64,000 nt of DNA. It comes from Craterostigma plantagineum (taxonomy: Eukaryota > Streptophyta > Magnoliopsida > Lamiales > Linderniaceae). The DNA lies in NCBI GenBank assembly GCA_027422505.1, contig JAPQWV010000050.1, positions 2,232,001 to 2,296,000 of the forward strand, written 5' to 3'. The position numbers and the translations under genes were made by a program. Numbering within the stretch: the first letter of the stretch is position 1; every line of letters starts with the position of its first letter. This document shows positions 47,722 to 59,227 of the stretch, piece by piece. Below the pieces are notes generated by a model that had not been told where the DNA came from, did no database searches, and saw only the letters and a list, made by a program, of their open reading frames with translations.

Positions 47722-48713
47722 TAAAGTGTTCGATTAGAGGATATATCTCTTCATTGTTTTAGTTAGTTAGTTCATTCTTGTCCAACGATAGATTGGTCAC
47801 AAGTCTGTGCGTATGCATCAGACTTATTCTTCAAAAAACCATGTTACCAGGAAATATAGTTCCACCTTTCTTTTCCTTTACACTGTATTACGATGTAACG
47901 AGGAATAACAGAAGGTGTTGAATCGTTGATGATATAGTGTTTTAATATTTACCTTTTCCACGAGATATCAACGAAGGGCGATACCATTGTTATTCCCTAA
48001 TGTGTAATATCTTTCCAGTCAAAATATTTCATTTTAGGATATTGTTATATTTAACAGAAAATAGTCAATAGCGTCAGCCATTAGTTTCTGATTTCTTTCT
48101 CATTCTCCTTTGACAAAATGGCTTACTTTCATTTCAGCCAGGAATTTTTTCGACTATTCAATCGCATATAGTATGCTGCTTCAAAAAAAAAATACGTCGT
48201 CAACGAATTCGCTTTTCGACTATATTCTAATTTTTTAGGGAACATTTTCCACGTTCCTTGTTGAGTTGATTAGCCACGACTTCCTCCTTTGTAATAAAAC
48301 CTTGATACTTCAACTTCAAAGAGCACTCTGTGTGACATTCATCTTAAAAGGGATGCTGAGGCAGGAGGCCTACTATGATCAGCAACAATATAAGAACCCT
48401 GACGTTGTTTTTTGGTCTAAATCAATCATTCATGGATTAAGTAGTAAATGAGTGCCACGTGATATATCCTACGCTGCCCAACCCAAGGGAGTTTCCGTTG
48501 GCCATCTGAGTAAGGGAGAAGAAGCATCATCTCAAGAGAGGGAGAAACTTATCGTAAGAACTAATTATTACTTGCCTTTTTTCAAACAATAAAAAAGAGT
48601 TCTATAAAACATACTCGTAACAATTTGTCGAACATATGAGATTTTATTAATAATAACACAACACGGAGAGGACTAATAATTATCCAATGTCGGAGAGAAG
48701 AAATTCTTTGTCA
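47722..48713. other. Spacer between ICS copy 5 and NLR A
   Basis: No gene recognised. It is matched almost throughout by 54736-55712, so its age equals that of the duplication. Confidence 0.55.
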
Positions 48714-51309
48714 TCATAGCTCAACAAGAATCTCATTACCAAGGTCGTCTTGTTCCTCCTTTATCTGCTTCACTAAGCCGACGACGCATTCATCGCACCT
48801 GTCCACGCATATCCTACGAAGGGTATCTATATCTCCGATGCCTAATGGAAATTCCTTTAGCTACCACATTCCGTCAAGGACAAGCAACTCAAGAGCGGGA
48901 AGGTTACTAGCCTCTGCTCTCCAAGCCACAACATCTAAATCATGCACTTGGAGAAATTGCCCGTCAACCATGCACCACTCTTCCCCAACAAAGGCTTTGT
49001 CGTATATCTTAAGCACTTGGAGGTTCAGCAACGAACCGACCACGTTCATGTCTTCCCAGCAAAGTCCACAATCGTACAAAATCAATTCCATGAGCGAATT
49101 TGGGAAGGCGATGTTTTCCATGCGCAAAGTGCAATATTTAAAATATAGTTTCAAGGATCGAAGCCTATGCAGAAGTGCAAGATTTTTGAGGCAGTAGCCG
49201 CTTAGTTCCTCGTCACCTCCTAGACGATAGTAAGCCTTCAACTCGACCAGATTTGGGATCCTTTCTACGACTTCCTCCGTCCACTTCATGTTTTTAACCG
49301 TACAAAGTTTTTGTAGATTGTCCAATAAGATAAACTCGTCTGTTGGATCGGGCAACACGTGAATGCCAAAATGCACTTTCCTTAGTTGTGGCATCTCCCA
49401 TATTCTCGATAATAGCGCTGTCCCATATTTAAACTGTCCGCGCAAGACCATTAGATTCCAAAGTAGAGAGATGGGGGAGGGAGATGTATATTCTACCTGC
49501 AGCCCCCCCTTACGACTAAATTGTTGAATGTCCATTAAAAGCCACGTCAGCTTCGTCGTGTGTGGGATTTCTACGATCTGGCCGTCCACCTTGTTTATCA
49601 ACCTAATGAATCTTGATTTGATGCATGGATGCTTTGCGCTGCAATCATCGCAGATCATGGGATTCATGACAGCCGTTGATGATGTCGAGGAATTGAGGAC
49701 GACTTCGTAGACACCAATCCTCTTCTTCGTTTCATCACAGCATACGAAGCATGAACTCGCAGAGAAACTCCGATCAATTGTTAACGTATCCCTAGTCCAA
49801 TTCCTGATAATGTTCTCTTTAAGAGATTCCGTTACGCACAGTTGCCTAAGGATATCGTGAACGCCGCGAGTTTTGATGTCACCCATGTTCCTTATCTTTC
49901 GAACGAAGATCATATTTCTGCCGATTAGATCTTCCAAGTATTCCATGGCAACTTCTTCCAATGTCTTATTATGATATCTGGCCGACGGCCGCACAATTCC
50001 CTCGGCAGTCCAATACTCAACAAGCTCAGACGCATCAATGTCGCTGTCTCGGGATAGTTTCTCAGATAGAGGAAGCATGCCTTGAGATGAATAGGCAGGT
50101 GATTGTACTGAGGTACAATATCTTCAAGCAGCTTTCCTCAATCTCCAGATGATAGAATGAGTTCACATCATCTGCAACGGATTCCCAATATTCTCGGCTC
50201 AGATTATTAGGGTTTGAAAGGAGTCCACCGACCACGGCGAGCGTGAGGGGAAGCCCTTTGCAGTTTCTTGCGATCTTCTTTCCAATCTCCTCCAATTCGC
50301 TCGTCGACCTTCCGCAGTTGTTGCCAAAGGCTTTTTCGCTGAACAATTTCCAACTGTTCTCCTCGTCTAGTAAACCCATCGAGTAACTATTACTACGAGC
50401 GCTTATATAGTCGGCTACGTCCGATAGCCTCGTCGTCACAATAATTCGACTTCTATTCTCATTATTCGGAAAGAAACGCCTAAAGTCTTCCCAAGCATCT
50501 GTACCCCAGACATCATCCATCACAATCAGAAACCTTTGACCATATAACTTTTGGTACAAACAAGTTCCTAAATCATCATTATCACTTTCGTCCTCATCAC
50601 TATCAGTAACTCCATCTTCCTTGAGCCCTAAAAGAATCTTCTGCACGTCGTATTCTTGCGATAGTGTGATCCAAATACGAATGCTAAAGTGCTCAACGAT
50701 GAGTTTATTATCTAAGGTATAGCGAGCGAGGGTCGTCTTGCCAATACCTCCCATTCCTACTATTGTGATGACTTGCAGGGTACGCTCGTTCCCAGTGAGT
50801 CGATCCATTATCTTCAACACACGATCTTCGAGTCCCACCGCCTTTTCACCGCTCATATCAGAGGTTGCAAGAGAGTTGCTAATACGCGGTCGTCGATCTG
50901 CCCCAATTCCATGGTTTTCCTCACCAAATTTCTTCAGCTCTTGATTTATCGACTCGATTTTTTCAATGAACAATTGCAGATCTTGATAGAACGACGAGCT
51001 CATCTTCTCACCGATCTGATGGTCGTTGAGTCCTTTGGTGCGCAGTCGATCTACGACGTACTTGTCGAATAGATCTGCTAAATCGTGAACGACTTCACTG
51101 ATCTGCAGTTTAACCGCCAGCTCTCGGAGTAGTTCGTTGGTAGTTGATTTTTTCGAGTGAAGGCCGAGAAATTCTTGCAAGAAAGTGAGCTTCTGCTGAA
51201 GCACTTCGATCTGGGACATGTCTGGGATCATCCAGCGGCGAGAAGGCAGAAGAACGTTGTCCAAAGAAGTCAAAAGAGTGAGCACAGACGCATAAGCTGC
51301 TACGGCCAT
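48714..51309 (-). pseudogene. CC-NBS-LRR resistance-type gene A (broken)
   Basis: Starts at ATG 51309. The N-terminal coiled-coil domain (MAVAAYASVLTLLTSLDNVL) and NB-ARC motifs are present: P-loop GMGGIGKTTLA, kinase-2 FLIVMDDVW, RNBS-B RIIVTTR, GLPL as CKGLPLTLAVVGG. Relative to gene B it lacks one base near 50107 and another near 50050, in the ARC2 region, so the frame is lost and then regained. The C-terminal LRR frame (50078-48861) ends at a premature stop after LDGMW; homology continues about 48 codons to 48714. A segment of about seven codons before VVAWRAE is also missing. Such proteins are intracellular pathogen sensors; this copy would give only a truncated CC-NB product of 415 residues. 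Confidence 0.88.
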
Positions 51310-52415
51310 AGCTATTTGGATATATTACTGAAGGAAAACTTTCTTTCGCTTTGGAGAATTGTTATTGCATGAACTGAAGTGAATGGGAGAACACAAGTAG
51401 TTGACCTTACTCAGTAATACCTCAACTCCTACACGATCCACATCCGCACAGAAGCTACATCATTTTTTAATTAACGTTTTATTTAATTAAATCTTCCGTT
51501 ATCCGAGGATGATAATTAATTATTGACCGATTAGCCGAGCGAGGATTGGTAGCACGCATCTCATCAAAACATTATAAGGAAAACTTGGTCAATGACTTCG
51601 AAAGTTGAAAAAAAAATACATAACGTAACAACTACCGCAGTACAGATACACGGCACCACTTGGGGTAAGAATAATATTGTATTATTCCTACTTGGTAAGC
51701 AATTTCATAAAATGCTATTACAATATGTATATGCATAGTGGATATATATAATAATGTTGTATGTAGCTGGCTGTCTTGGGAACGGTTGGATCTGAGTGTT
51801 GACTTTACGCGGGTAATAATTGGATTCATAGTATTATACATAACATAATAACAACCGCAATACAACACCACACCACCTGGGGAAGAATAATATTGTATTA
51901 TCTCTTTTCATATTCTGGCGTAGTTGCTAGGCGATTCCGTAAAGGCTGTTATATATTTATTTGTTTATACAGAGTCGATGAGTATAGTAATAAATATTGT
52001 ATTATGCGTCTGTGTGTGAGTATGCCACAAAAATTAAGTTGGTATATTTACAATACAGTGCTTGTTTAGTTAATAGGTTTAGGCTTTTTAAAATTTTGTT
52101 TAACACATGTAAGTATGTTTAGTTCACGAGTTTATATAAATCATGCGTTTATCTATTATCACAGGAATGAACTCATGACGGGGTTAGATGAACACAGATA
52201 CTCCGATGGCTTATTAAAAATTCACTCACCGAACACACGTTTTCACGTTTTATTATATAGCCATTCATTAATTTTATATAAACCCTACTAATTTAAATAC
52301 TCAAAAGTAATTAAGCTAGCAAACGAGCACTAAATACCAATATATATACCAAGGATTGGATCTATGTTCAGTAGTTATGAATATGTTATTATTTTAAATC
52401 TTGCGTTGTCAGAGG
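51310..52415. other. Upstream flank of NLR A
   Basis: No gene. Homologous to 58347-59227 and 60322-60360 of block B, including ATATAATAATGTTGTATGTAGC and TGTTGACTTTACGCG segments. The NLR promoter presumably lies in the first few hundred bases upstream of 51309. Confidence 0.5.
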
Positions 52416-52429
52416 TCTCGATTGAATAA

Positions 52430-52743
52430 GGGTAAATTATCATTCAGGCCCCAAAAGTGAATAAAAATAGTTTCCAGGACCTTTAAGAAAAAATTTTAGT
52501 TTAACGGACCAACTTTTCGTAAAATTTATAGATAAGGACCAACTGTTATAAAGTGTGTATGAATTGTTATCGGATGATCGTTTTCTGTTATTTTCATAAC
52601 AATGAACTTTTATTGTGGGAACAATGAATTGTTACTGCAGACCAATAAATTGTTACTGAATAATCGGGTCCTTAAAACTAATTTTTTTTCTGACAGGGCC
52701 TGAACAAAAATTTCAGACCCGGGGACTGAACGAAAATTTCCCC
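52430..52743. mobile_element. Small MULE-type non-autonomous element
   Basis: The termini GGGTAAATTATCATTCAGGC and the complement of GACTGAACGAAAATTTCCCC form an imperfect inverted repeat. The flanking 9-bp duplication ATTGAATAA (52421-52429 and 52744-52752) is the size made by Mutator-like transposases. 314 bp, no ORF. It sits at the distal end of block A and is absent from block B. Confidence 0.75.
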
Positions 52744-52752
52744 ATTGAATAA

Positions 52753-53212
52753 TCATCTGCGAACTGCGATCTTGCGAAGATTGGTAAGCCCGCATCTCTG
52801 AAAATCTTTTAAAAGACTTCGTCAAATGAATTGTATTATCAAATTCCCTGATAGTCGTGATGTGACAGCCAATTACAGATACAGACAACTAGCTAGGGAA
52901 GGATGATATATTGTATTATCAAATTCCCATTGCTTAGTGATTTCAGAAAATGCTCTTTTTAACGCGTGGAGTGGATATATATTAATTATGGTTTTAGTCG
53001 TTTTTTATAAACACGATAAGAAAATTTAAAGTAGTAATCATTCAAAATCCGTTGTTCAAATCAGTTTTTTTCTTGTTATTAATTAGTACTCAAACATGAT
53101 CGACGTTAGGGTCGGGATGAGTACGAAACAGCATGAGTCTCATCACCACATTTTCACCGACGGGAATCAATGTCAACTCTCCATCCATGATTTACCCGGA
53201 TAAATTCCCGGT
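52753..53212. other. Intergenic, nothing recognised
   Basis: AT-rich, no gene and no repeat that I can name. Confidence 0.45.
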
Positions 53213-53635
53213 CAATCTATAGATAAATATCCAATTGGATAAAATTTTTGCACATATATACTCATGTCAGAAAATTTTACAGATAGGTACCTATTACCAG
53301 TTTCTTTAGTCATGGCGTACCTTCCTGTGTGTATATTGCGTACCATAACACGTTGATATAGGGTACCTAAATATAGCATACGTCGTATCTAGGGCATACC
53401 TGTGTGTTACATAGGGCGTACATAAATATAGCATACGTCGTACCATTTTCTGTTATATAGGCGACCCAAATGTGTTGATATATGGTATCCAAATTTGTAT
53501 GGTGTACTTTCGGGAATTAGGTACCTATGTGCAAAAAATTTATTCTGTTAGGTACCTACATATAAAAACATCCTGACAGGGTACTAAATTACAAGTTTTT
53601 ATCCAAATAGGTACTTATGTGTAAAGACCCCTAAA
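53213..53635. mobile_element. GTAC-phased terminal-inverted-repeat element, copy 3
   Basis: Closely similar to 11098-11535: inner blocks CCAATTGGATAAAATTTTTG, CATGTCAGAAAATTTTACAG and ACCAGTTTCTT on the left, and CTGACAGGGTACTAAATTAC on the right. Interior GTAC words have 22-23 bp spacing (53319 onward). It ends TTATGTGTAAAGACCCC. Confidence 0.65.
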
Positions 53636-53737
53636 TTCCCCATACAAATAACCCTAGTACCCGACGGAGATTCACTGCGGGAATTTTGCCTCCTCTACTC
53701 ATCGTCGCCGATGTCAAAGGAATGCAATTGCAATTTG

Positions 53738-53850
53738 GCCATAGTTCAACTACAACCTCATTGCCAAAGTCGTCTTGTTCCTCCACCATAATCTGCTTCA
53801 TTGAGCCGACAACGCATTCACATAACAACCTAACGAATCTTGATTTACTT
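53738..53850 (-). pseudogene. NLR C-terminal relic
   Basis: The minus strand encodes an MKQIMVEEQDDFGNEVVVEL-like stretch matching the C-terminus of NLR A/B. It is followed at 53825-53848 by CCTAACGAATCTTGATTT, which in NLR A lies about 850 bp away in the gene interior (49598-49620). The relic is therefore an internally deleted NLR remnant. Confidence 0.65.
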
Positions 53851-54124
53851 CCTACTTATCAGTGGTGGAAACTTAGACCATCACCAATCATACTGCAAAT
53901 AAAAAAAAATCCTAAAATCTCTCTAAACGAATTTAAAAACCAATCCAAAATGGGTTATATTTTCTCTCTCCTCCAATAAAAGCATATGCATGATATGAGT
54001 TCTAAATTCAGTAATTTTATTAAAGTTCTTTTATTTGTTTTAATAATTAAAGTATCCTTACAAAATTAAAAATAACAAAAAATATATAAAAATAAAAGGT
54101 AAGTAGAAAGTTTTTTTAAAATTA
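53851..54124. other. AT-rich spacer
   Basis: No feature recognised. Confidence 0.4.
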
Positions 54125-54663
54125 TAAAAGGCTTAATTATTTTTTTGGTCCCGTAACTTAGGGGTGCGACATTATAAGGACCGCTAATTTAGGGTGTGAC
54201 ATTATATGGACATTAAGTTTCAAATCGTGCAATTTATAGATATTATACCTGATTTGCCCAAATACATCACGTGCCATGCACGTGACCGATTTTTATACCA
54301 AAAACTGACGTGGCGCCGGACCGATAACATGCCCGTTTTTGCTAATTTTTGGACGGAGCGATGACACCCGCTTTACAGAAATGCCACGTCATTAAAATAT
54401 TCCGACTTGGCGCACTATCATAAATTAATTTTAAAAAAACAAAAAAATCTCTGTAAAACGGGCATGTCATCGGTCCGGCGCCACGTTGGACCTTCCGGTA
54501 TAAATATCACGCACGTGATGTATTTTGGGGAACATGTATAAAAATCGGTCACGTGCGTGGCATGTGATGTATTTTGGGGAAAATTCAGGTATAATGTCTA
54601 AATTTGCACTATTTTAAGACTTATTGTTCCTATAATGTCACATCCTAGATTAGCGGTCCCTAT
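54125..54663. mobile_element. Long inverted-repeat element truncated at the duplication breakpoint
   Basis: The left arm (from about 54173, AAGGACCGCTAATTTAGGG, GTGACATTATA, then TACATCACGTGCC and CACGTGACCGATTTTTATAC) is matched in inverted order by the right arm ending GATTAGCGGTCCCTAT at 54663. The left side has about 30 more terminal bases (TTGGTCCCGTAACTTAGGGG) with no counterpart on the right. The right terminus is missing exactly where ICS intron 7/exon 8 homology begins. Confidence 0.65.
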
Positions 54664-54669
54664 CTGCAG

Positions 54670-54735
54670 TTTACCAAATTGATGAAGGTGGCTGAAGAAC
54701 CTGCTATGGCAGCAATGGAAATGATCCAACTGTAA
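54670..54735 (+). pseudogene. ICS exon 8 relic (sixth ICS trace)
   Basis: 66 bases encoding FTKLMKVAEEPAMAAMEMIQL and a stop, preceded by TATCTGCAG, the same acceptor as copy 5. Nothing of exons 1-7 is present upstream, so this is a relic carried along with the NLR block. One residue (AAM for AAR) differs from copy 5. Confidence 0.9.
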
Positions 54736-55712
54736 TAAAGTGTTCGATTAGAGGATATCTTCATTGTTTGATTAGTTAGTTCATTCCTGTCCAACGATAG
54801 ATTGGTCACAAGTCTGTGCACGCATCAGACTTATTCTTCAAAAAACCATTGTTACCAGGAAATATAGTTCCACCTTTTTTTTCCTTTACACTGTATAACG
54901 ATGTAACGAGGAGTAACAGAAGGTGTTGAATCGTTAGTGTTTTAATACTTACCTTTTCCACGAGATACCAACGAATGGCGACACCATTGTTATTCCCTAA
55001 TGTTTAATATCTTTTCAGTCAAAATATTTTATTTTAGGATTTTGTTATATTTAACAGAAAATAGTCAATAGCGTCAGCCATTAGTTTCTGATTTCTTTCT
55101 CATTCTCCTTTGACAAAATGGCTTACTTTCATTTCAGCCAGGAATTTTTTCGACTATTCAATCGCACATAGTATGCTGCTTTAAAAAAAAATACGTCGTC
55201 AACCAATTCGCTTTTCGACTATATTCTCGTATTTTATGGAACATTTTCCACGTTCCTTGTTGGGTTGATTTGCCACGACTTCCACCTTTGTAATAAAACC
55301 TTAATACTTTCAACTTCAAAGAGCACTGTGACTAATCTTCTTCGAAGTGCTGCCGGGGCAGGAGGCCTACTCCTGGATGCTATGATAAAAACGTTCAAGA
55401 AATACTTTGCCCCTTTCAATCATCAAAACAATATAAGAACCTTTGTCGTTGTTTTTTGGTCTAAATTAATCATTCATGGATTAAGGAAATGAAATGCACA
55501 TGATATATCCTACGATGCCCAGCCATCTGACTAAGGGAGAAGAAGCATCATCTCAAGAGAGGGACGGGAAACCTTCTCGTAAGAACTAATTATTACTTGC
55601 CGTTTTTTCAAACAATCGAAAATAGTTCTTAAAACATACTCGCAACCTTTGTCGAAGATTTTATTAAAAACACAACACGGAGGACTAACAATTATACAGC
55701 GTCGGATAGGAT
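54736..55712. other. Spacer between the ICS relic and NLR B
   Basis: Homologous to 47722-48713. Around 55330-55410 it has about 60 bases more than block A. No gene recognised. Confidence 0.5.
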
Positions 55713-58346
55713 TTAATTTTTGTCATATATCTCAACAAGAATCTGGTTTTCACGGTCGTCTTGTTCCTTCTTTATCTGCTTAACCCAGTCGATGATGGAG
55801 TCACTGCAATATTCCACGCGTATCCTACTAAGCGTATCAATATCTCCGATGCCTGATGGAAATTCCTCCAACCACACCATTCTGCTAAGGGAAAGTATCT
55901 CAAGAGCGGGAAGGCTACTACTAGCCTCCTCTGCTCTCCAAGCCATAACATTTAAATCATAAAGTTTCAGGTACTTTAATTTCCGAAATTGCCCTTCAAC
56001 CATGCACCACTCTTCCCCGACAAAGGCTTTGTCGTATATCTTAAGCACTTGGAGGTTCGGCAGCGAACCGACCACGTTCATGTCTTCCCAGCAAAGTCTG
56101 CCACGGACCAAAACGAGTTCCTTCAGCGAGTCTGGGAAGGCGATGTTTTCCATGCGCAAACTTGTGCGACGATCCAAAACTAGTGTCAAGGATCGAAGCT
56201 TATGCAGAAGTGCAAGATTTATGAGGCAGTAGTCGCTTACTTCCTCGTAACTTCTTAATTGATAGTAAGCCTCCAGCTCGACTAGATTTGGGACCCTTCT
56301 TACGACTTCCTCCGTCCACTTCATGTTTTTAACCTTATGAAGTGTTTGTAGATTGTGCAATATGATGAACTCGTCCGTCGGATTGGGCAACGCAGCCTCG
56401 GGTACTTCCACTTTCCTAAGTTGTGGCATCTCCCATATTCTCGATAATAACTCTGTCTCATATCTAATCTCACAGTGAAACACCCTTAGATTCCAAAGTA
56501 GAGAGATGGGGGACGGAGATACGCATTCTAATAACACTCGGCACCAACCAATTACGTCAGCGCTCATTAAAAGCCACGTCAGCTTCGTCGTGTGCGCAAT
56601 TTTTACGATCTGGCCGTCCACCTTGTTTATTAACCTAATGAATCTTGATTTGATAAGCCGTGGATGCTTCTTGCTGCAATCATAGCACACCATGGGATTC
56701 ATGACAGCCGTTGATGATGTCGAGCAATTGACTTCGCAAACGCCAATCATCTTCATCGTCGTCCTCGTTACAACACGGCATACGAAGCATGCACTCGCGG
56801 AACCCCTATCAATTCTTAACACGTCCATATTCAAAGTGGTAAAAATGTTCTCTTTAAGAGATTCCTTGATGCACAGTTGCCTAAGGATATCGTGAACGCC
56901 GCAAGTTTTGATTTCCCCCATCTTCCCCAGCTTTTGAACAAAGATCATATTTCTGCCGATTAGATCTTCCAAGTATTCCATGGCAACTTCTTCCAATGTC
57001 TTATTATGATTTCTGGCCGACGGCCGCACAATTCCCTCCGCAATCCAATACTCAACAAGCTTAGACGCTTTGATATCGTAGTCTTCAGGAAATTCTTTCA
57101 ACAGAAGGAAGCATGCCCTGAGATGAATGGACAGGTGATTGTAGCTGAGGTACAATATCTTCAAGCAACTTTCCTCAATCTCCAAATGATAGAATGAGTT
57201 CACATCGTCTGCAACGGATTCCCAATATCCGCGGGTCATATTATCAGGGTTCGAAAGGAGTCCACCGACCACGACGAGCGTGAGGGGAAGCCCTTTGCAG
57301 TTTTTGGCGATCTTCTTTCCAATCTCCTCCAATTCGCTCGTCGACCATCCCCCATTGTTGCCAAAGGCTTTTTCGCAAAACAGTTTCCAACTGCTCTCCT
57401 CGTCCAGTAAACGCATCGGGTAAATGTTACTATGATCGCTGGTTATACTGTCGGCTACGTCCGATAGCCTCGTCGTCACAATAATTCGACTTCCATTCCT
57501 ATTATCCGGAAAGAAAGGCCTAAATTTTTCCCAAGCATCAATACCCCAAACATCGTCCATAACAATCAGATACCTTTGACCATATAACTTTTGGTACAAA
57601 CGAGTTCCTAAATCACCATCACCCGCGAAAACCCCATCTTGTTTTAGACCCAAAAGAATACTGTGCACGTCGTACTCTTGCGATAGTGTGATCCAAATAC
57701 GAACACTGAAATACTTAACGGTCCATTGGTTATCGAAGGTATTGCGAGCGAGGGTCGTCTTGCCAATACCTCCCATTCCAACGATAGGGATGACTTGTAG
57801 CCTACGCTCGTCTATAGTGAGTCGTTCCATTATCTTTATCACACGATCTTCGAGCCCCACCGCAGAAGCTTTCTCACCGCTCGAATCAGCTGAGGTTGCA
57901 AGAGGAGAGTTGCTAATACGCGGTCGCCGTCGATCTGCCCCAATTCCATGGTCTTCCTCGCCAAATTTTGTCAGCTCTTGATTTATCGACTCGATTATTT
58001 CAGTGAACCATTGCAGAACTTCATAGAACGACGAGCTCATCTTCTCACCGATCTGATCGTCGGGGAGTCCTTTGGTTCGCAGTCGATCTACGACATACTT
58101 GTCGAATAGATCTGCTAAATCGTGAACGACTTCAATGATATGCAGTTTAACCGCCATCTCGCGGAGTAGTTCGTTGGTAGTTGATGTTTTCGAGTGAATT
58201 TCGAGAAATTCTTGCAAGAAAGCGAGCTTCTGCTGTAGTGCTTCGATCTGGGACATGTCGGGGATCATCCAACGGCGAGAAGGCAGAAGAACGTTGTCCA
58301 AAGAAGTTAAAAGAGAGATTAGAGACGCATAAGCTGCTACGGCCAT
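55713..58346 (-). CDS. CC-NBS-LRR disease-resistance-type protein B (intact)
   Basis: A single-exon ORF of 877 residues starting at ATG 58346. Residues 1-130 form the coiled-coil region with a DLADLFDKYVVDRLRTKG helix. NB-ARC spans about 165-500: P-loop GMGGIGKTTLA (190-200), kinase-2 YLIVMDDVW (259-267), RNBS-B SRIIVTTR (286-293), GLPL (352-355), RNBS-D ACFLLLKEFPEDYDI (411-425) and an MHD-position triplet reading VHD (484-486). The C-terminal third is LRR-like, ending with a long polar helix. Family features match the R1A-like CNL group of asterids. Such proteins exchange ADP for ATP on pathogen recognition and trigger cell death. Size and intronless structure are normal. Its paralogue A, 7 kb away, is broken. 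Confidence 0.92.
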   Translation of the reverse strand: MAVAAYASLISLLTSLDNVLLPSRRWMIPDMSQIEALQQKLAFLQEFLEIHSKTSTTNELLREMAVKLHIIEVVHDLADLFDKYVVDRLRTKGLPDDQIGEKMSSSFYEVLQWFTEIIESINQELTKFGEEDHGIGADRRRPRISNSPLATSADSSGEKASAVGLEDRVIKIMERLTIDERRLQVIPIVGMGGIGKTTLARNTFDNQWTVKYFSVRIWITLSQEYDVHSILLGLKQDGVFAGDGDLGTRLYQKLYGQRYLIVMDDVWGIDAWEKFRPFFPDNRNGSRIIVTTRLSDVADSITSDHSNIYPMRLLDEESSWKLFCEKAFGNNGGWSTSELEEIGKKIAKNCKGLPLTLVVVGGLLSNPDNMTRGYWESVADDVNSFYHLEIEESCLKILYLSYNHLSIHLRACFLLLKEFPEDYDIKASKLVEYWIAEGIVRPSARNHNKTLEEVAMEYLEDLIGRNMIFVQKLGKMGEIKTCGVHDILRQLCIKESLKENIFTTLNMDVLRIDRGSASACFVCRVVTRTTMKMIGVCEVNCSTSSTAVMNPMVCYDCSKKHPRLIKSRFIRLINKVDGQIVKIAHTTKLTWLLMSADVIGWCRVLLECVSPSPISLLWNLRVFHCEIRYETELLSRIWEMPQLRKVEVPEAALPNPTDEFIILHNLQTLHKVKNMKWTEEVVRRVPNLVELEAYYQLRSYEEVSDYCLINLALLHKLRSLTLVLDRRTSLRMENIAFPDSLKELVLVRGRLCWEDMNVVGSLPNLQVLKIYDKAFVGEEWCMVEGQFRKLKYLKLYDLNVMAWRAEEASSSLPALEILSLSRMVWLEEFPSGIGDIDTLSRIRVEYCSDSIIDWVKQIKKEQDDRENQILVEIYDKN

Positions 58347-59227
58347 AGCTATTTGGATATATTACTGAAGGAGATCTTCTTTCGCTCTGGAAAAATGAGT
58401 GCAGGAATTATTATTGCATGAAGTGAAGTGAATGGGAGAACGGAAGTAGTTGAACTTAGTAAAATATTAACTACTCAACTCTTACATGTACACAGACAGA
58501 TCCACATCCAAACAGAAGCTTCGTCGTTTTTGAATTAACGTTTTATGTAATTAAATCTTGCGTTACCCGAGGATGATAATTATTGGTAGCACGCATCTAT
58601 CTCATCAAAACTTTAAATAATAGGAAAACTTGGTCCTTGACTTCGAAAGTTGAAAAATAATACATAATGTAAGTAACAATATACCAACCGCAGTACAGAT
58701 ACAATACACGGCACCGGGGTAAGAATAATATTGTATTATTCCTACTTGGTAAGCAATTTCATAAAATGCTATTACAATATGTACATGCATAGTGGATATA
58801 TATAATAATGTTGTATGTAGCTGGCTGTCTTGGGAACGGTTGGATCTGAGTGTTGACTTTACGCGCGTAATAATTGGATCCGTGGTATTATACATAACGT
58901 AATAACAACTGGATTACAACACCACACTACTAGGGGAAGAATTATATTGTATTCTCTTTTGATATTCTGGCGTAGTAGCTAGGCGATTTCGTAGAAGGCT
59001 CTTATATATTTATTTATTTATACAGTCATGAGTATAGTAATAAATATCGTATATGTGGGTAAATTTTCCACAAGAAATGAAGTTGGTATATTTAAAATAT
59101 AGTGTTTGTTTTGTTAATAGTGCTTTGGTTAATAGGTCTAGGCTTTTTAAAATTTAGTTTAAAACACGTTAATATGTTGTTAGGTTCACGAGTATATATA
59201 AATAATGCGTTTTATCTATTATCACGG
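58347..59227. other. Upstream flank of NLR B
   Basis: Homologous to 51310-52165; no gene. Presumed promoter of NLR B; no TATA box chosen. Confidence 0.5.

Noticed and set aside
50040..50112. Programmed frameshifting in NLR A
   Set aside because: Two single-base losses relative to NLR B, no slippery site with downstream structure seen, and an additional premature stop near 48860; ordinary decay is simpler.
55234..55492. Short ORFs on both strands in the spacer before NLR B
   Set aside because: The corresponding frames are disrupted in block A and there is no recognisable domain.
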